Part shown: piece after piece, positions 1 to 13,500 of the stretch | Numbering within the stretch: the first letter of the stretch is position 1 | Layout: every line of letters starts with the position of its first letter | Assembly: GCF_002999335.1 (NCBI RefSeq) | Contig: NW_020312077.1 | Coordinates: forward strand, 1 to 64,000 | Reading direction: 5' to 3' | DNA length: 64,000 nt | Source: Cyclospora cayetanensis | Lineage: Eukaryota > Apicomplexa > Conoidasida > Eucoccidiorida > Eimeriidae | Translations under genes and position numbers: made by a program | Notes under the pieces: model-generated | The model's database searches: none | Seen by the model: only the letters and a program-made list of their open reading frames with translations | What the model was told of the DNA's origin: nothing

Positions 1-293
1 CCCCCCCCCCCCCCCCCACCCCCCCTAACCCCCCCCCACCCACCCCCTCCCCCACCCACCCACCCAAATAAACCAAAACCCCCACACTCCACACCAAAAC
101 CTATAAACCTAAACCGCCAACCACATGACCCAACACCACAACCCAAAAACCCAAACCCTAAACCCTCAGCCCTAAACCCTAAACCCTAAACCCTAAACCC
201 TACACCCTAACCCCTAAACCCTAAGCCCTCAGCCCTAAACCCTCAACCCTAACCCCTAAACCCTAAACCCTAAACCCTAAACCCTAAACCCTC
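1..293. repeat. Telomeric repeat, CCCTAAA (TTTAGGG) type
   Basis: Positions 1-150 are a degenerate C-rich tract (runs of C with scattered A and T) that grades into repeats. From about 151 to 293 there are about a dozen perfect CCCTAAA units mixed with variants such as CCCTCAG, CCCTAAG, CCCCTAA and CCCTACA. The C-rich strand reads 5' to 3' into the window, as expected at the left end of a chromosome. The variants lie among perfect units, which is usual for the inner, older part of a telomere. The C-homopolymer start may be sequencing or assembly noise. The unit is shared by plants, many algae and many alveolates, so it narrows the lineage only loosely. Confidence 0.95.
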
Positions 294-1567
294 ACAATCA
301 TGCCCCATATGCAATATTCTAAACCTGAGTTCCGGGCAAAGTTCGAGGGTCCGGTTAATCCCTGATGCCCTGTTGAAACCTTTGAGGTAGTGCACTAGAA
401 AGCACCACCCGCGCTTTTTGCAAAATGTTGCTGCTGTGGTGGATATTGAATTTTAATATTTCTGGCACAGTCCAAAATTCATCATTCAAAAAATGGCGTA
501 GATTGTTAAAGACATGCTTTCTAACTCATGTACATGCCAAGCATCGTGAGTATTATATCGGACAAACAGTTTTCTCGGCTTATTAGGGTCATGAAAGCGT
601 AATGTTTACCCAGTTTTTGCTTCGATGTTGGAAGTAGTCCCGATAGTCGTGTTGTGGCTCTACCCCGTAGTATTGTCCTGCAGGTTTTTGATCAAAAACC
701 TCCAACAATTATGCCTCTTGATATATTGAATTTCTGTACCTTTTTAAGTTTTCTCCAGTGGTCCTTTGTACAGAGATTTGTATGGGTGCGGCTACTCAGT
801 TCTTTTGCGGGGAGACGAGCTACGATGGGCATAAACACCAATAATGCTTATGAACAGGTGTTGACGCAGTATCCTAATTGCGCCTGGCCAAATTCAGATA
901 GCTTCAAGTGTGAAACATTTTGTGTGTATGCTGCTCGGCGACTAACCAGTAGGCCCTAGCCGTTCCGCTTCCCTGAGGCTACAGCTTCTTGGGTGGCCCA
1001 CCACTTAGAGAAGCGCATGGCCTTGAAATGCATTCTTAAATATGTGCCACGAATCAATTTATGCATCTTATGGATCTTTTACCAGGTCTTACTGCATCAA
1101 TGCTTCATGCAACAATTTCGGAAGGCTCATGGACCGGTTGCACCTGGAAACCCTCGGTCTGTAGAGCACTTTGCATCACACATAGTTTTCGGTCAATCAT
1201 CCTATTTGATTCCAAATACAAAATCCATATTTCTAATTAAGGCTACGAAAGTAGATTGCTGGACTATTTCACCTTCTGCCAGAAAAACGCCTTGGTGGCA
1301 AAAGTGACCCAACCATTTTTATGAAGTATGGCTCGGTGCCTGCCCCCAATACGAGCCTAGAGCTAATATTGGTTTACTGCCTGAAATTTTCCTGCCGAAG
1401 GTAGGCAACACAGGGATACCTCATTAATTTTGTACAGAGCAGCAAGGAGGGGCGAAGACCAGGACGGAGCGCTCTAGAGCTTTACTCAAAGACGTGACTG
1501 CTTACTCTAATTTGCTGAAGGTTTCCTCACAGCCATACCAGACCCCCAAGGCTTAATCCTTTTAGAA
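294..1567. other. Short subtelomeric spacer, no gene seen
   Basis: This stretch lies between the last telomeric unit and the dynein start. It holds two ORFs of about 100 codons (654-959 and 993-1307), but neither resembles a known family and both are in the size range expected by chance. I see no subtelomeric tandem repeat or surface-antigen-like gene. The dynein promoter and 5' UTR must lie here if the start at 1568 is right. Confidence 0.6.
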
Positions 1568-4500
1568 ATGGCATCAATTACCCCTCGGGAACGCTGGATG
1601 GTGTCGCAAGTTGTTACGGCCTTTCAACTGGCTCCCTACGAATCCGCCATTCAGACCCTATTCAGAAACCGATTTGCATCGAAAATCGACCCGTTCCTTA
1701 AAGGCTTATCATCATCTCAGCACTTACTCTTTTTCTATGAAGGCGGCAATGAGCCTTCCACGCACCCAGGGCCCATTATCGACAAGCTTTCCTGCTCAGG
1801 TTCGCCTGGTATGAGGGGAAATTTGGTCCTCCGACGCTAATGTATTATGCTATAGCACAAAGCTTAAAGCTGACCAGATGAAAAAAACTGGAATATCGGA
1901 CAAGGACTGCGACTTTTGGCTACGGGGCTTACTCAGATGGGCTCAGCAGCTGTGTTTAATCTTGCGTTTGTGGGGATGCTATCGTGCCAAATGCGCCTTG
2001 TAGACCTGCACTTGCCATTTACTCCTAAGATAGCTTGTCTGCATTGTGCTACAGAAGGAATATCAATGGATCCGGATTGCGGGTTTGTCTACTTTATTAG
2101 GACGATTGCCTTTCGGAAGCCTGTGAATCTGAACATAGCCGGCGACGCGGACCTGGTTTTTGGCCAGTTCCCACAATTGCCGCTTCAGAGTCTACATAGC
2201 ACGCTACGCAGCTTTTTTCTGCCTGCCGTAGAATACTTCGACAATTCAGACTGGTGTGCCCACCGGAACTGCATCTAAGCGTCTTTAGGTCTGCAACGTA
2301 CTCTGGAGCTTGGCTCAGAAGATTCTTACTAGCAGAGTGCCCACCAAAGGGCAGGAAATCTTATGCTTTGCTGACCTTTTTCTCACCCATTAAGAAGGTT
2401 TTCCGAAGCATCTGATGCTGTATCAAAGCAGCACATTCACTTGTTTTGTTCTTCATCGGCATCGCAGTGAGCAAAGTAGTGCTCCCTCCGTATGCCCATG
2501 CCTCAGGAAGAAATGTAGCCACAATCAGCGAAACGACCTTATCAGATTTACCAGCAACTTCTGCAAAGAGCTGGGCGAAGCAATCGATTCCTTCACAGAT
2601 GGCATTCAGCTCAGAAAGCCCGATCCAAGGTATCCAGGATATGTGGTCGCTTGCACATAGTGGGCATCACAACTACACCTCTCTCCTGATTAGCTCATCT
2701 CATTGACTTTACCCTACTCCTGGGTCCGGGGGAACAGTGAGCTGCTAGAAAATAGAGACGCTAAGAGACGGCTCCAAATATGGTGTCCTCCCTGCCACAG
2801 GTTCTCCCTAATTGAAATCAGAATGGACTATCTCCGTGCTTGCCGGAATCCTGACATCGTGTCTCACTTTGAGGAGCTTCTGGATGAATGGTGCAGACAG
2901 ATCGAAAAGTACTTGGAGGCTTCCTCGGATGCTGGAGCAACACAAACCGACGGGGGCCCTCGTAGCGAGGCAAGGACATTACATGGAGTACCCGTATTTA
3001 GCGGTTTTGGCACGGCTATCTGTGGGGGGCCTCTAAAGCATTAGGGAGCTGCACAGACAAAGACACACATTTTACCTCATGCATCAGAAGATGCGCTGTG
3101 AAACAGTGAACAGTGTGCTGGATTGTACTTAGATTGAAAGCTGGAGGACTAAAATGAGGAGGCTTAGTTCAATAATTCACCAGCTGAAGAGCGACACTTG
3201 TCACACAGTATTCCAGGTTTTACAGGCCGTCACGAAAGTGAGTTCGAGCTCTATCAGTGTCACATATTTCTCTAGTTGTTTTTAGTTTCCCCCACTGCGG
3301 GCTCCGGCCGGCGCAAGGATGTGTATGCATTCTATCTGCCACCGAAAACCGGTATAATCTATGAGCTGGCGCTCCACAAAGAGCTTTACATCTGCGTAAA
3401 GTTGCTTGTGATGGCAGCTAAGCCCCAGCGTATCTCCGAAGTCTCGGCAGGCAGTCTTCCATACGCTTAGAAGGTGCAAACAGCTTGACATTGCGATTAC
3501 TGAGGCATTCAACGAGGCCAGGGACAACGTAAAGTATTTGACAACGTTGGAGCGCTTTATTGACCCCCTTTACTCTGGTATCGATTCCCCGGCTGCTCTT
3601 AAGTGCTTTTAATCTGGCTCACAAATGTATATCTGCCCGAAGTACCGGCACTGCTCCATCTAAGGTCTCCGTAGGGAGACACTCACTGCAGACTTAGTAC
3701 AAAGAATAGAACACTGTTACGGTTTCTCCGAGCGAGCTTTTACCCTTCCCTGCCTGCGCTCCTCAGAGTTCCGATGCAAGGGGAATGTGGCAGCTAGTGT
3801 GCGCGTAGATGCACCCTCTAAGCACTCCACGCACCCACAGCTAGCTCTACACAAGATGTTGAACACACGCAGACAACAGTTCGTCTCATTGCATCGAGCA
3901 GGCAATCACCTACAATAAATAAAATATACAAACAGACAGATAGAAAAGGTGGCCCCATGCTACATATATCTAATAGCAAAAATTTGCCGAAGTGTAGCTT
4001 GGCTGGCTAGACACAAAGTGCTTGCTTATGCCTACGCATGCCAAAATCAAAGTCGTCGTACTGATTTCGTCACTTGCTGCCTTCAGGAGCCCCGTCAAAC
4101 GTTTTTGAGAGTCTCAACGCCTTAATGAACGCAATCGCTATGATATACTCAATATCGCGATACTACAATACGAGTGAACGAATGGCTGCCTTTTTTACCA
4201 AGATAACAAAACAGGCAAGACCCTGCTTCGGCGGAACCAGTAGTCCCCATGTGCCCGTCGGGTAGATGGTAGCCCTTTGCTGCCGCTGGTAGCCTCAGAA
4301 AAAGTAAATTAGCCAAAGATAGTGCTCGATCTACCTGCAGATGGTCGCCAATTGCCGGGCGTGGCTCTTGAATGGCGAGCACCATGAAGCTTTGTGGGAT
4401 CGAGAGCCTCAAACCATCATCCCTATGCTTCAATACTGTTTAAATTTAAATGATGCATACCATTATCACTATCGGCTAACTAAGGAAAGACTTGTCAGCA

Positions 4501-7500
4501 TTTCAACTGGGAAACAGCTTGATGTCTCAGAGCAGGATATATTTGGCAGGATGGATCTATTCTGTAGACGAGTTCAGAAGCTCATTACAATGGTTGGTGT
4601 ACCTCAGGTTTTAGAGTAAATAATAGCCTTAGATGTTTAACAAATGCTGACAGAGATCAACAAGGAAACTACAAACATTGCACTAATCGCTTTACTTTCA
4701 TGTTGTGGTTCTTTCTTTTGATATTAAACGACAGTATTCGACCACCCAGCAGTTTAAAAGCATTTCCGACCAGCGCTTTGAAGGAATGGAATCATATGTT
4801 GAGCGGTTCAAGGTGGGTATCCATGAGTACTTCTGGATAGGCGTGCCTTTTACCGAAAGTAGAGGGATTGCTGGCAGTGCTGCTGCCAATCTGCTCACCT
4901 GCTATGAAGTGCTCCCTTCCCTTGGTCACTTTCTCTGGCTGCGCATTCAGTCAATTTTCAACGACTTCAAGGCAAAACGGCATGACCTTTTGGATTGCTA
5001 CAACAATCGCTTTGACCGAGATTTTATCGAGTTTTCTGTCCGTGTTTCGGATCTGGAGAGCTCCTTGGGTCCACATATCAACCAGGTAGAAGTAGCTTCT
5101 AGCCCAAGGCAGTGCTTATTTGAAGTGAGAGTGTGCTGCGTGTGTATCACTGACTATGTATGGGAAGGCAGTTCGGCTTTTCCAACTTGCAGATCTTTGA
5201 GACAAGCTTGTCTATTGACGATTCATTAGCACTACTTCAAAAATTTCAAGAAATAGTGACCAATGAAAGCCTCAAAGCGGAGCTAAGTGGGAAAATAAAC
5301 CTGATTGTACACCGCTACAGCATTGAGCTGACCCAGGTATGGACATAGCCAACCTTTACATAGCTCACTCACTTTAAAATGCACCAGTGCCCCAGTGAAA
5401 GAAGGACTCACTAATTCCTGTTTTTCATAGATCCAAGAGGAATACGAGCGACGCAGGACCATCCCTCCAACGAGCAAAGACATGCCACCAATCCCTACCA
5501 ACATCATCTGGGCTCGCGATCTCCTTAAAAAGATAGAGGTGGCGTTGTTACTCATATAAATCCAACATAAGATACGCGCCGCATTTTGATTCCTTTTGTA
5601 ACATGTCGATTCTTCCGTACGAGTGCATCGAGCGACAGAATACGCATCTGCTGTCCGTTTTGTATATTGGTGCCCTATTCCCTTTTTAGGACCCAATGAA
5701 AAAGCTGCAGGGGCATCCGTCCGCCATTAAGACAAAGGAGGGCAAGCGTGCGATCAAGTTGTACAATAGAGTGAGCACGCAAACTGCTTGTATTACATGC
5801 CTAATCATCCCTTTGTGTTAAGCAGGATATCAGGGTGTGACCAACATCCCTAACGTGTTAACGTCAAATGGTGTCGATGGAGCACATAGTTAGGTCTCGC
5901 TGTATTGTATGAAACTCTTCACCAAAAGAGCTAATGTGGATCTTTTGGCGACTCGCTGCTGCCTTTAGGTGGCTGAAGCCCTCGTTGAATACGAGCTGCG
6001 ATGGCATCAAGCATGGATGGATTCTGTTCAAACTACAGCTCAGGCAATGAATTGTAGTCTGCTTGCGCGGGATCCTAGCACTGGAAAACTGTTGGTTTGT
6101 TTTGATCCAGATATTGCACGACTGATCCGGGAGGCTAAAGTCTTTGATCGAATGGATATGGAAGTACCCGACAGCGGCCGCGTTGTTTTCTTGAGAGAAA
6201 AAAAGCTGAAGCGGTGCCACGACGAACTCAAATTCATCCTTCAAGTGTGATAGCTCCCCTATGCCATGTTGCTCATACCCTGAGATGCTTCACCTGGCTT
6301 CCGGATTAGATTAGTTGTGATGGTTACAGAACTGCTTGCTCACATTGACCTTGACCAAGCGAAAAGGCCTTTTGAGTCAGTTCTTCTTCCCAGTTAATGT
6401 GAGTGCACTGGACCCAAGATACATACAAGTAATTGAAAGCCTATAATGGTTATGCCAGATGGGATATATGGTGCATTCCAGGAGTACCAAAGGGTGGCAG
6501 CTACAATCCGACCTGTAACAGCGAGCCTTCTGCAGCGGCATCTAGAAACCTTCGAAAATCGTCTGAGTCCTGGAATTACAAGCATAACCTGGGCCTCCCT
6601 CAACATTGAGAGCTTTTTGCAATCTGCGAGTAACAATTTGGAAATACTAGAGCTGCTGGTTGTGACACTCAACGACATTGTAGAAAACAGAATCGAAAGC
6701 AACATAAAAGTGAGTTCCTGCTTTCCCTGGTGGCTGGCCTGAAGTCCGCAATATAACAAATAGAAATCCTAGGTGCCTCAGCACATATATGGGCATGCAG
6801 TCTCTATCCGAAATAGTCCTTGTCGACCTGCCGGCTCCTGGAGAAGTCATATCCCTAAGTCGCTTTGTCGAGATGCAAGAGCATCACGTGTATAAGTCGG
6901 CAGGGCTCCTGAATGCGCGCTCGCTGGAAATCGAGAACGCCGTAAAAGATCTTCTTGAGGCTATTGAAAAACAGCCTATTGACGACGGCATCCGCGTAAG
7001 CATGCAAATGAGTTTTGACTTTGGCTATTGGGCACCTGTAGTGCCGGCAAGCCGAATTTTGTTGAGGCGGGGGTACAGAGGTGCATTCTAGTCTTGACTC
7101 AATATTGGAAAGTTTGGCCTACTATCCGCCTTGCAGGCACTCAATCCAGACGAAGCAACAAAAGTTACCGCTCAGTATGAGTGGAGCCTCTATAATGCCC
7201 TCCTAGTCGCCACTAGGAGGTCACTAGACTTCTTGAGGCGTCAGATATATGTCTCTCCCGAAGGTAACGTGCTAGGGCTGAGCGATTAAGCCTGAGGCAA
7301 TCGTTTTACTGCTACCCACATACAATTGCATGACTGCGTGGAGTTGGTGAATATAGCATAACTAATCGATCTACACGAGCCATGATGACTCGGAAATAAA
7401 ACTTTTACCCCCGAATCCTGAGGCCTAAACCCAAGAGAATTGAAGAATGTCAAAAGCCCTCTGAAGATGAGGCTTTCCGGTGGTGCTGACACACTTAATC

Positions 7501-10500
7501 GAGTAGACGTCTGCGTGTATTGCTTGCTTTTCAGGCTTAGGGAATTTGGACTGTCCTGTTCACTGTGTTTTCGAAGTTGACTTGCAGCTGGATGGTACGG
7601 GAGTGCGCCTGCACCCGTCCATTGAGGAGTTTCACGAAGCAATAAACTGTTCAGCTGTTGCTATCTTGAACTGTTCAAAATGCGTTCAGCAGTGGGAAAC
7701 CAAGGACGCACAACATGCAGGAAACATGGCACCTGCACTACTCTCAACTAGCTTTGGTGACCGGCTTACAGAAGAGAGGTGCATACAAAAAGTCTTATTG
7801 GGATTTTTAGGTTCTATTCAAAATATAAAAGATGAAGTGGACAAATACCTTGTCAAATTTGACGTAAGTTTACTTGATGGACAAGAATTGGCGAACAGTC
7901 AACCGGTTTATTTCGTAAACTTTTTGATACTTCAAGAAAGTGCAAGCAAATGCACTCGTTGTGCCCTGCATATGTGTGCCTTCTCCTAGGTCTTTAAGTG
8001 GCTTTGGGTAGAACCCTGCAAGGAAAATTACAAGGCATTCGCTCAGCGAAACCCATCAATGGAAGACTTCGAGAAAAAGCTAAAGACTTTCCAGGATGTC
8101 GAAGCAGAATTACAGTCAATGGAGTCCACTAGACCTATTGGAATGCTTCAAATAAACACCTCAGCGCTCTATCCTCAGGTGAAAGCCTTTACAGTTGCAG
8201 ATCCATGTCAAAAATGACAAATTTGGCAATGGCTAAGTTTGGCTTGGACCACAGCAGCTTGTCATGGGGAATTTCGTGTGCTTTGCATCCGGTGTACTGT
8301 GGCCAGGTCAGCAATAGCTGCAAATTATAGCTATAAGTAGTTTCAAATCAGTCTTGCATATTGCGATGAACTTTATGATTGCCTTTCAGCTGATAGAATT
8401 AGCTCGTTCATGGAATATCTACTACCTTCGCAAATTACACAGTACGGCTAAAGAACAGTTGGAGGGTCTCACAGAGCAAATCAGACAAAAGTCGAAAGGG
8501 CTTCATCGGCCTGTCTCTGACATTGATGCTTTGAGGCACGTCATGGATATAGTCACATCCATCGCGCAGCAGGAGTCAGGTAGGCACAACTATGCACCAA
8601 ATGTCCTCAGCTACTGGTTGAGGAAATCGCATACTGTGAACTCATCTTCGCAGCAGTTTTTTTAGTGCTCTGTCCCAAGAGTCTGCTGTGCATCATTGTA
8701 TCAGACATTGAAATACAGTTTGAGCCTGTGTTCACGATGTACAACATGATAGATCGATATCTGCCTAGTAGTGTAACTCTCATCGACAAAGACGAACAAG
8801 ATCAAAGACTACTGCTGCGTTCATCATGGGCGAAGTTGCTTGCTGAGGCTCAGCAAGCACAAGCACGTCTACAGATGATGCAGGCAACATACAAGCGGGA
8901 ACTCATTCTTAATATCAATACATTGAAGGCGGATGCTAGACAGTTCCGGGAAGATTTTGTCAAAAATGGACCTGCGTTGCCGGGAATAAGGCCTAGGTGA
9001 GTGACCCTATCCAAGTTTCATACTTCGAGTATCGTATGCATGTCCAGTCGTGTGGGTCTCGCACACCCGGGTTCTTTCTATGCATGCTATGGAACACAAC
9101 TGCTGAAATGTTTAACTTCTAGGGATGCCGTAGAACGAGTTAAGAGATTCAAATCAGAATATGACGTTCGAGCCCGGAAACAGGAAATCTATCACGCAGG
9201 GGAAGAACTTTTTGGCTTTCCTCACCAGACATACCCAGAACTCGAGCAAACAAAAAAGGAATTGACGAACTTGACTGCATTATACGATATTTATGTCCAG
9301 GTGACCAGGCCCAGCATAACTTTCAGCACGACTCCTCAAAGTGCGATCACGGTGCTAGAAAATTATTTTGACCCATAAATGTCAGGAGTAAAGATGCTCA
9401 TGTGTTGGAACTGCCCTCCAGGTCATTGATACTATTAAAGACTGGAAGGATATATTATGGACCGAGGCTCCTCCTCAAATCCCATTAATGTCCGAAAGGA
9501 TTCAATACTTTTCAGACGCGTGCAAGAGGCTGCCGAAGCAATTGAAGGCATCCGATGCATTTTCTGAACTTAAAAAGGAAATCGATGACTTTACTGAGGT
9601 AACTGATCGCAGGCCACTCAGTGTTTGTGCCCCCACAAAAGTGCTTCTACCAGTCAAACAACTGAGAGTGCAGTGCTTGTCTATTCAGGTCTTACCACTC
9701 CTAAAAGAGCTAAGCAAGCCTTCCATCGTACAGCGTCACTGGAAGCAAGTGGAAGAAGTTACTGGGAAGGTCCTTGGAGTTGAAAATGAAATGACACGCC
9801 TGCAAACCCTCATTGAGGCAGACCTGCTTCAGTACAAAGTGCGTGTTCCTGCCGCTTCCGTATCTCAACCTCCATTGAAGTTCCTTATGTTCCATATTTC
9901 AGTCGATGCGTTGGCTTTTAATACCTTGATATTTGTTTGTAGGATGATATATTCGATATTTGCGAGTCGGCCGACAAGCAACTGGTGATAGAGGGGAAAT
10001 TAACTGAAATAGAAAACTTGTGGAGGACTTGCATGCTTGAATTTGGCAAGTGGAAAAGTCGGTAGGTCGCGCACCAGTGATTTATTTTGGCACATTGTGA
10101 GGATACCTTTGCTTTATTGCTGAAAACACGATGGACGAGAGCGAGAAACGATGCCATGAGCTCGTCTTTTTTTTTACAGTACACAAATACGTGTATTCCA
10201 CATACCCACGTGCGCGTATTATTTACAGTGACTACAGCTGCATTCTGCAAGGAGGCCGAGTATCGGAAATACAAGAGCAGCTCGAGGAATCACAGATGTC
10301 TCTAAATACAATGAATGCGATGCGGCATGTCCTACCGTTTAAGGAAAGAGTGGTGAACATGCTCAGCACCCTCTCCGATGTCGCAGGTAAGCCTTGACCC
10401 CCGCTAAATCATTTTACTAGGACGTGCATGCACCATTCCAACGTTTACCATAATCCTTCAGCCATATGCGTCACTGTCTCATAATGTTGCTCCTCGCGTG

Positions 10501-13500
10501 CAGACACTCTCGAAAGCTGGACGAAGGTTCAGGTCTTGTGGACCTCCCTAGAACCAGTGTTCACCGGCGGTGATATCGCCAAGCAGATGCCCGGGGAAGC
10601 AAAAAGGTTTCATGCAATCGACAAAGATTGGGTAAGGTCATCACAGGCTGTACGCTACCTGCGCAGCCTCCTGATTTAGCAGGGCCTCAAAATACATGTG
10701 AGCCATCCGACGGTGCAGTCGCATCGGCGAATCAAGCAATCCTAAGGTTTCTACGTGGATGCATTTCAGGCTAGAATTATGGCAAGAGCATCAGAGACGC
10801 TTGTTGTTGTCGAATGCTGTCAAAATGAACTTTTGAAGCAGCTCCTCCCTACGCTATTTTCTGGGCTAGAGAGCTGCCAGAAATCACTGGAGTCTTACCT
10901 TGAAGGAAAGCGCAACAAGTTCCCGCGATTCTATTTTGTCTCTAATCCAGTGCTACTAAAAATCCTTTCTCAGGGATCCGATGCAGAAGCAGTTCAAGAC
11001 GACTTCGAAAAACTGTTTGACGCAATATCCAGGGTATGAACTTCGATAGCGGCGTATTCATGGCAACTGTTCTAGCTTCATGCAGTAGGCTGGACCACAA
11101 GGGCTTCGAGTGGATGGTACACTACTTTTGCCAACACTCCTTTCTGCAGGTCGACTTTGACAAGGCAGACAGAAAGAAAATTACAGCAATTCAAGCTGTG
11201 TCCGGATCAGCTCAGGAAGTGGTCCCACTAGCTGCCCCAGTTAAAGTAGAAGGGAATATAGAGGACTGGCTACGCTTTCTAGAGACCCAAATGCAGAAAT
11301 CAATTAAGAGGGAGTGCAGCTATGCAGCGCATGAATCGGGTTCTATATACAGTCAGCTGACACTAAGGGAATTCTGCGACAAGTATATTGCCCAAGTGTG
11401 TCTGAGACCCTGGTTGTGTGCAACGAAATAGAAGCATATTTCAGTCCTCAGGAAGGACGTGTCTGGCACTTTGCTAGAGAATAGCTGTAATGCGGCCGCT
11501 TTACGTCTGTGTTTCTAAAAATACTTTGCACGCTGGGTACTGGATTTAGGTCTCGCTTCTCGGAATTCAGATGCTCTGGACGGCTGACTGCCAGGACGCC
11601 CTTGACAAGATGTCTAGGGAACGCGATAGAGCTGTAATGGCCCAAACAAACAAAAAGTTTGCCACAATGATGGCAGACCTTGTACAGTGTTGTCTCTCCG
11701 ACCTGGAAACCAGTCTTCAGCGCACAAAATACGAAACGCTTGTCACTGTTCACGTACACCAGGTAACTTAACACAGCACAGTCCCATCCATTTCTCTTAG
11801 CAAGCAATAAAATGGATTTGAATCATTCCAACATTGACAGGCACATGCTTTGGATGAATAGTGTGAGCATGAATGACTTACGCACGCGGCATACTGATTG
11901 AAGGAAAATACCTTCCAGGCCTACATCGTGAAACGCTAGGCTGTTGCGGGCCTGCTGTCGATATCCAGCGTGATGTTTTTACAGATATTTGGAAGAAAGT
12001 GAAGGAGCACCGGATTAAGGATGCCAGCGATTTTGAATGGCTCAAACAGACCCGCTTATACTGGAACGCCGACACCGAAAACACGCTTATCTCAATTGCT
12101 GACGTCGAGTTTTCCTATTGCCATGAATATTTGGGTGTTAAGGAGCGTTTGGCAATTACTCCATTGACGGACAGGCAAGTCTACTGATTCGCAGGGATGC
12201 CCCTGTTGCTCTTCCCTTATCAGGCAAGATGAAACTGGCCCAGCAGGTGAATTTTCAATGGCTACACCCCCAATTTAAGTGACCCTGCTCGGGTGATAAT
12301 ATTACCGTCTTTCAGGTGTTATCTAACATGCTCGCAAGCGCTTGGCATGTTTTACGGAGGAGCGCCTGCGGGTCCTGCTGGAACTGGGAAGACGGAAACG
12401 GTGAAGGATATGGGACGGACTCTCGGAGTTTTTGTGGTGGTTACTAATTGCTCGGACCAGCATCGTTTCAGCGATATGGCTAAGATCTTCAAAGGTCTTT
12501 GCCAGAGCGGCTTATGGGGATGTTTTGATGAATTTAATCGTATTGACCTGGAGGTCTTGTCCGTCGTCGCCATGCAAGTTAGCCTGCACATACATAGCCG
12601 TAAATGTAGTATCACCATAAACGTAGAGGCTACTGGTAGCGTGCCTGCTAAATCAAGGGTCAGGCAAAGATTAAGTCCACAGCCCTGTGCTCTAACTTGT
12701 TCCGTGAGCGTGCCAAGGTGTGAACATGAAATTGCCTCATATTGGAGCGAAGTTGCTCAGAAATTAGGTATCCATGTGCCTGCAGATAGAGTCCATAACT
12801 TTGGCAAAAAAGCAAGCACTAAAGGCGTTTCTCTTTCCTGGCGAATCTGCACCTATCAAGCTCGTTCCTACCACCGCATACTTTATTACTATGAACCCAG
12901 GGTATGCTGGGAGGCAGGAGCTGCCAGAAAACCTAAAGGTCTTGTTTAGAAGCGTGTCCATGATGGTACCCGACCGACAGATTATTATAAAGGTAAGCTG
13001 GACCGTTATGAACATCGGCATTTCCACCACCTGTGAGTTATAGGTTTGGGTCAACCGCTTGCATCACGGTCAGATCGCCCAGTCCGGCGTAGGAATCCCG
13101 TAGTCCAATGTTCTGCGCATCAGGGGTAATATTGTGCTGTTGGTCTTCATCCTTTCAAAGTTTAAAGGCAGCAATGCAGCTGCAGAGAGACCAAGCTCCT
13201 AGCGACATGTTTCTTAGCCCGATAAGCACTTCGGGAGCACACAAAGAGAGCATATATTTCAGCCATAAAGATCCAGAGAGCTCGCAATATTAAATCGTTG
13301 CCTTCACCGAGCCGGTAGTGTGATTGACATTTTCAGGTCAAGTTGGCATCTGTTGGCTATATGGATATCGACAACCTGTCAAAAAAGTTCAAAGTGTTAT
13401 ACGGTCTTTGTGAGGAGCAACTTTCCAAGCAGCGGCACTATGACTTTGGCCTAAGGAATATTCTGTCCGTTCTCAGAACCGCAGGTGCAACGAAGCGCAG

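Larger units (their letters stand above)
1568..8996 (+). other. Dynein tail (DHC_N1 region), exons 1-21
   Basis: Exons: 1568-1808, 2055-2253, 2507-2629, 2801-2969, 3133-3238, 3455-3577, 4087-4214, 4341-4607, 4735-4812, 4951-5085, 5193-5336, 5431-5538, 5690-5770, 5969-6244, 6482-6709, 6801-6995, 7137-7263, 7535-7863, 7990-8178, 8390-8579, 8705-8996 (about residues 1-1243). The tail dimerises or trimerises heavy chains and docks intermediate chains and the docking complex. Family landmarks in order include [75 protein letters not shown] and [10 protein letters not shown]. Exon 6 starts at 3455, where the phase and the [12 protein letters not shown] homology agree; a later AG at 3469-3470 would put the reading frame out of phase. 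The exon 1/2 junction is a phase-consistent inference. Confidence 0.9.

Noticed and set aside
654..1307. Two + strand ORFs of about 100 codons beside the telomere
   Set aside because: Size is within chance expectation, no family likeness, and no splice-consistent link to the dynein.
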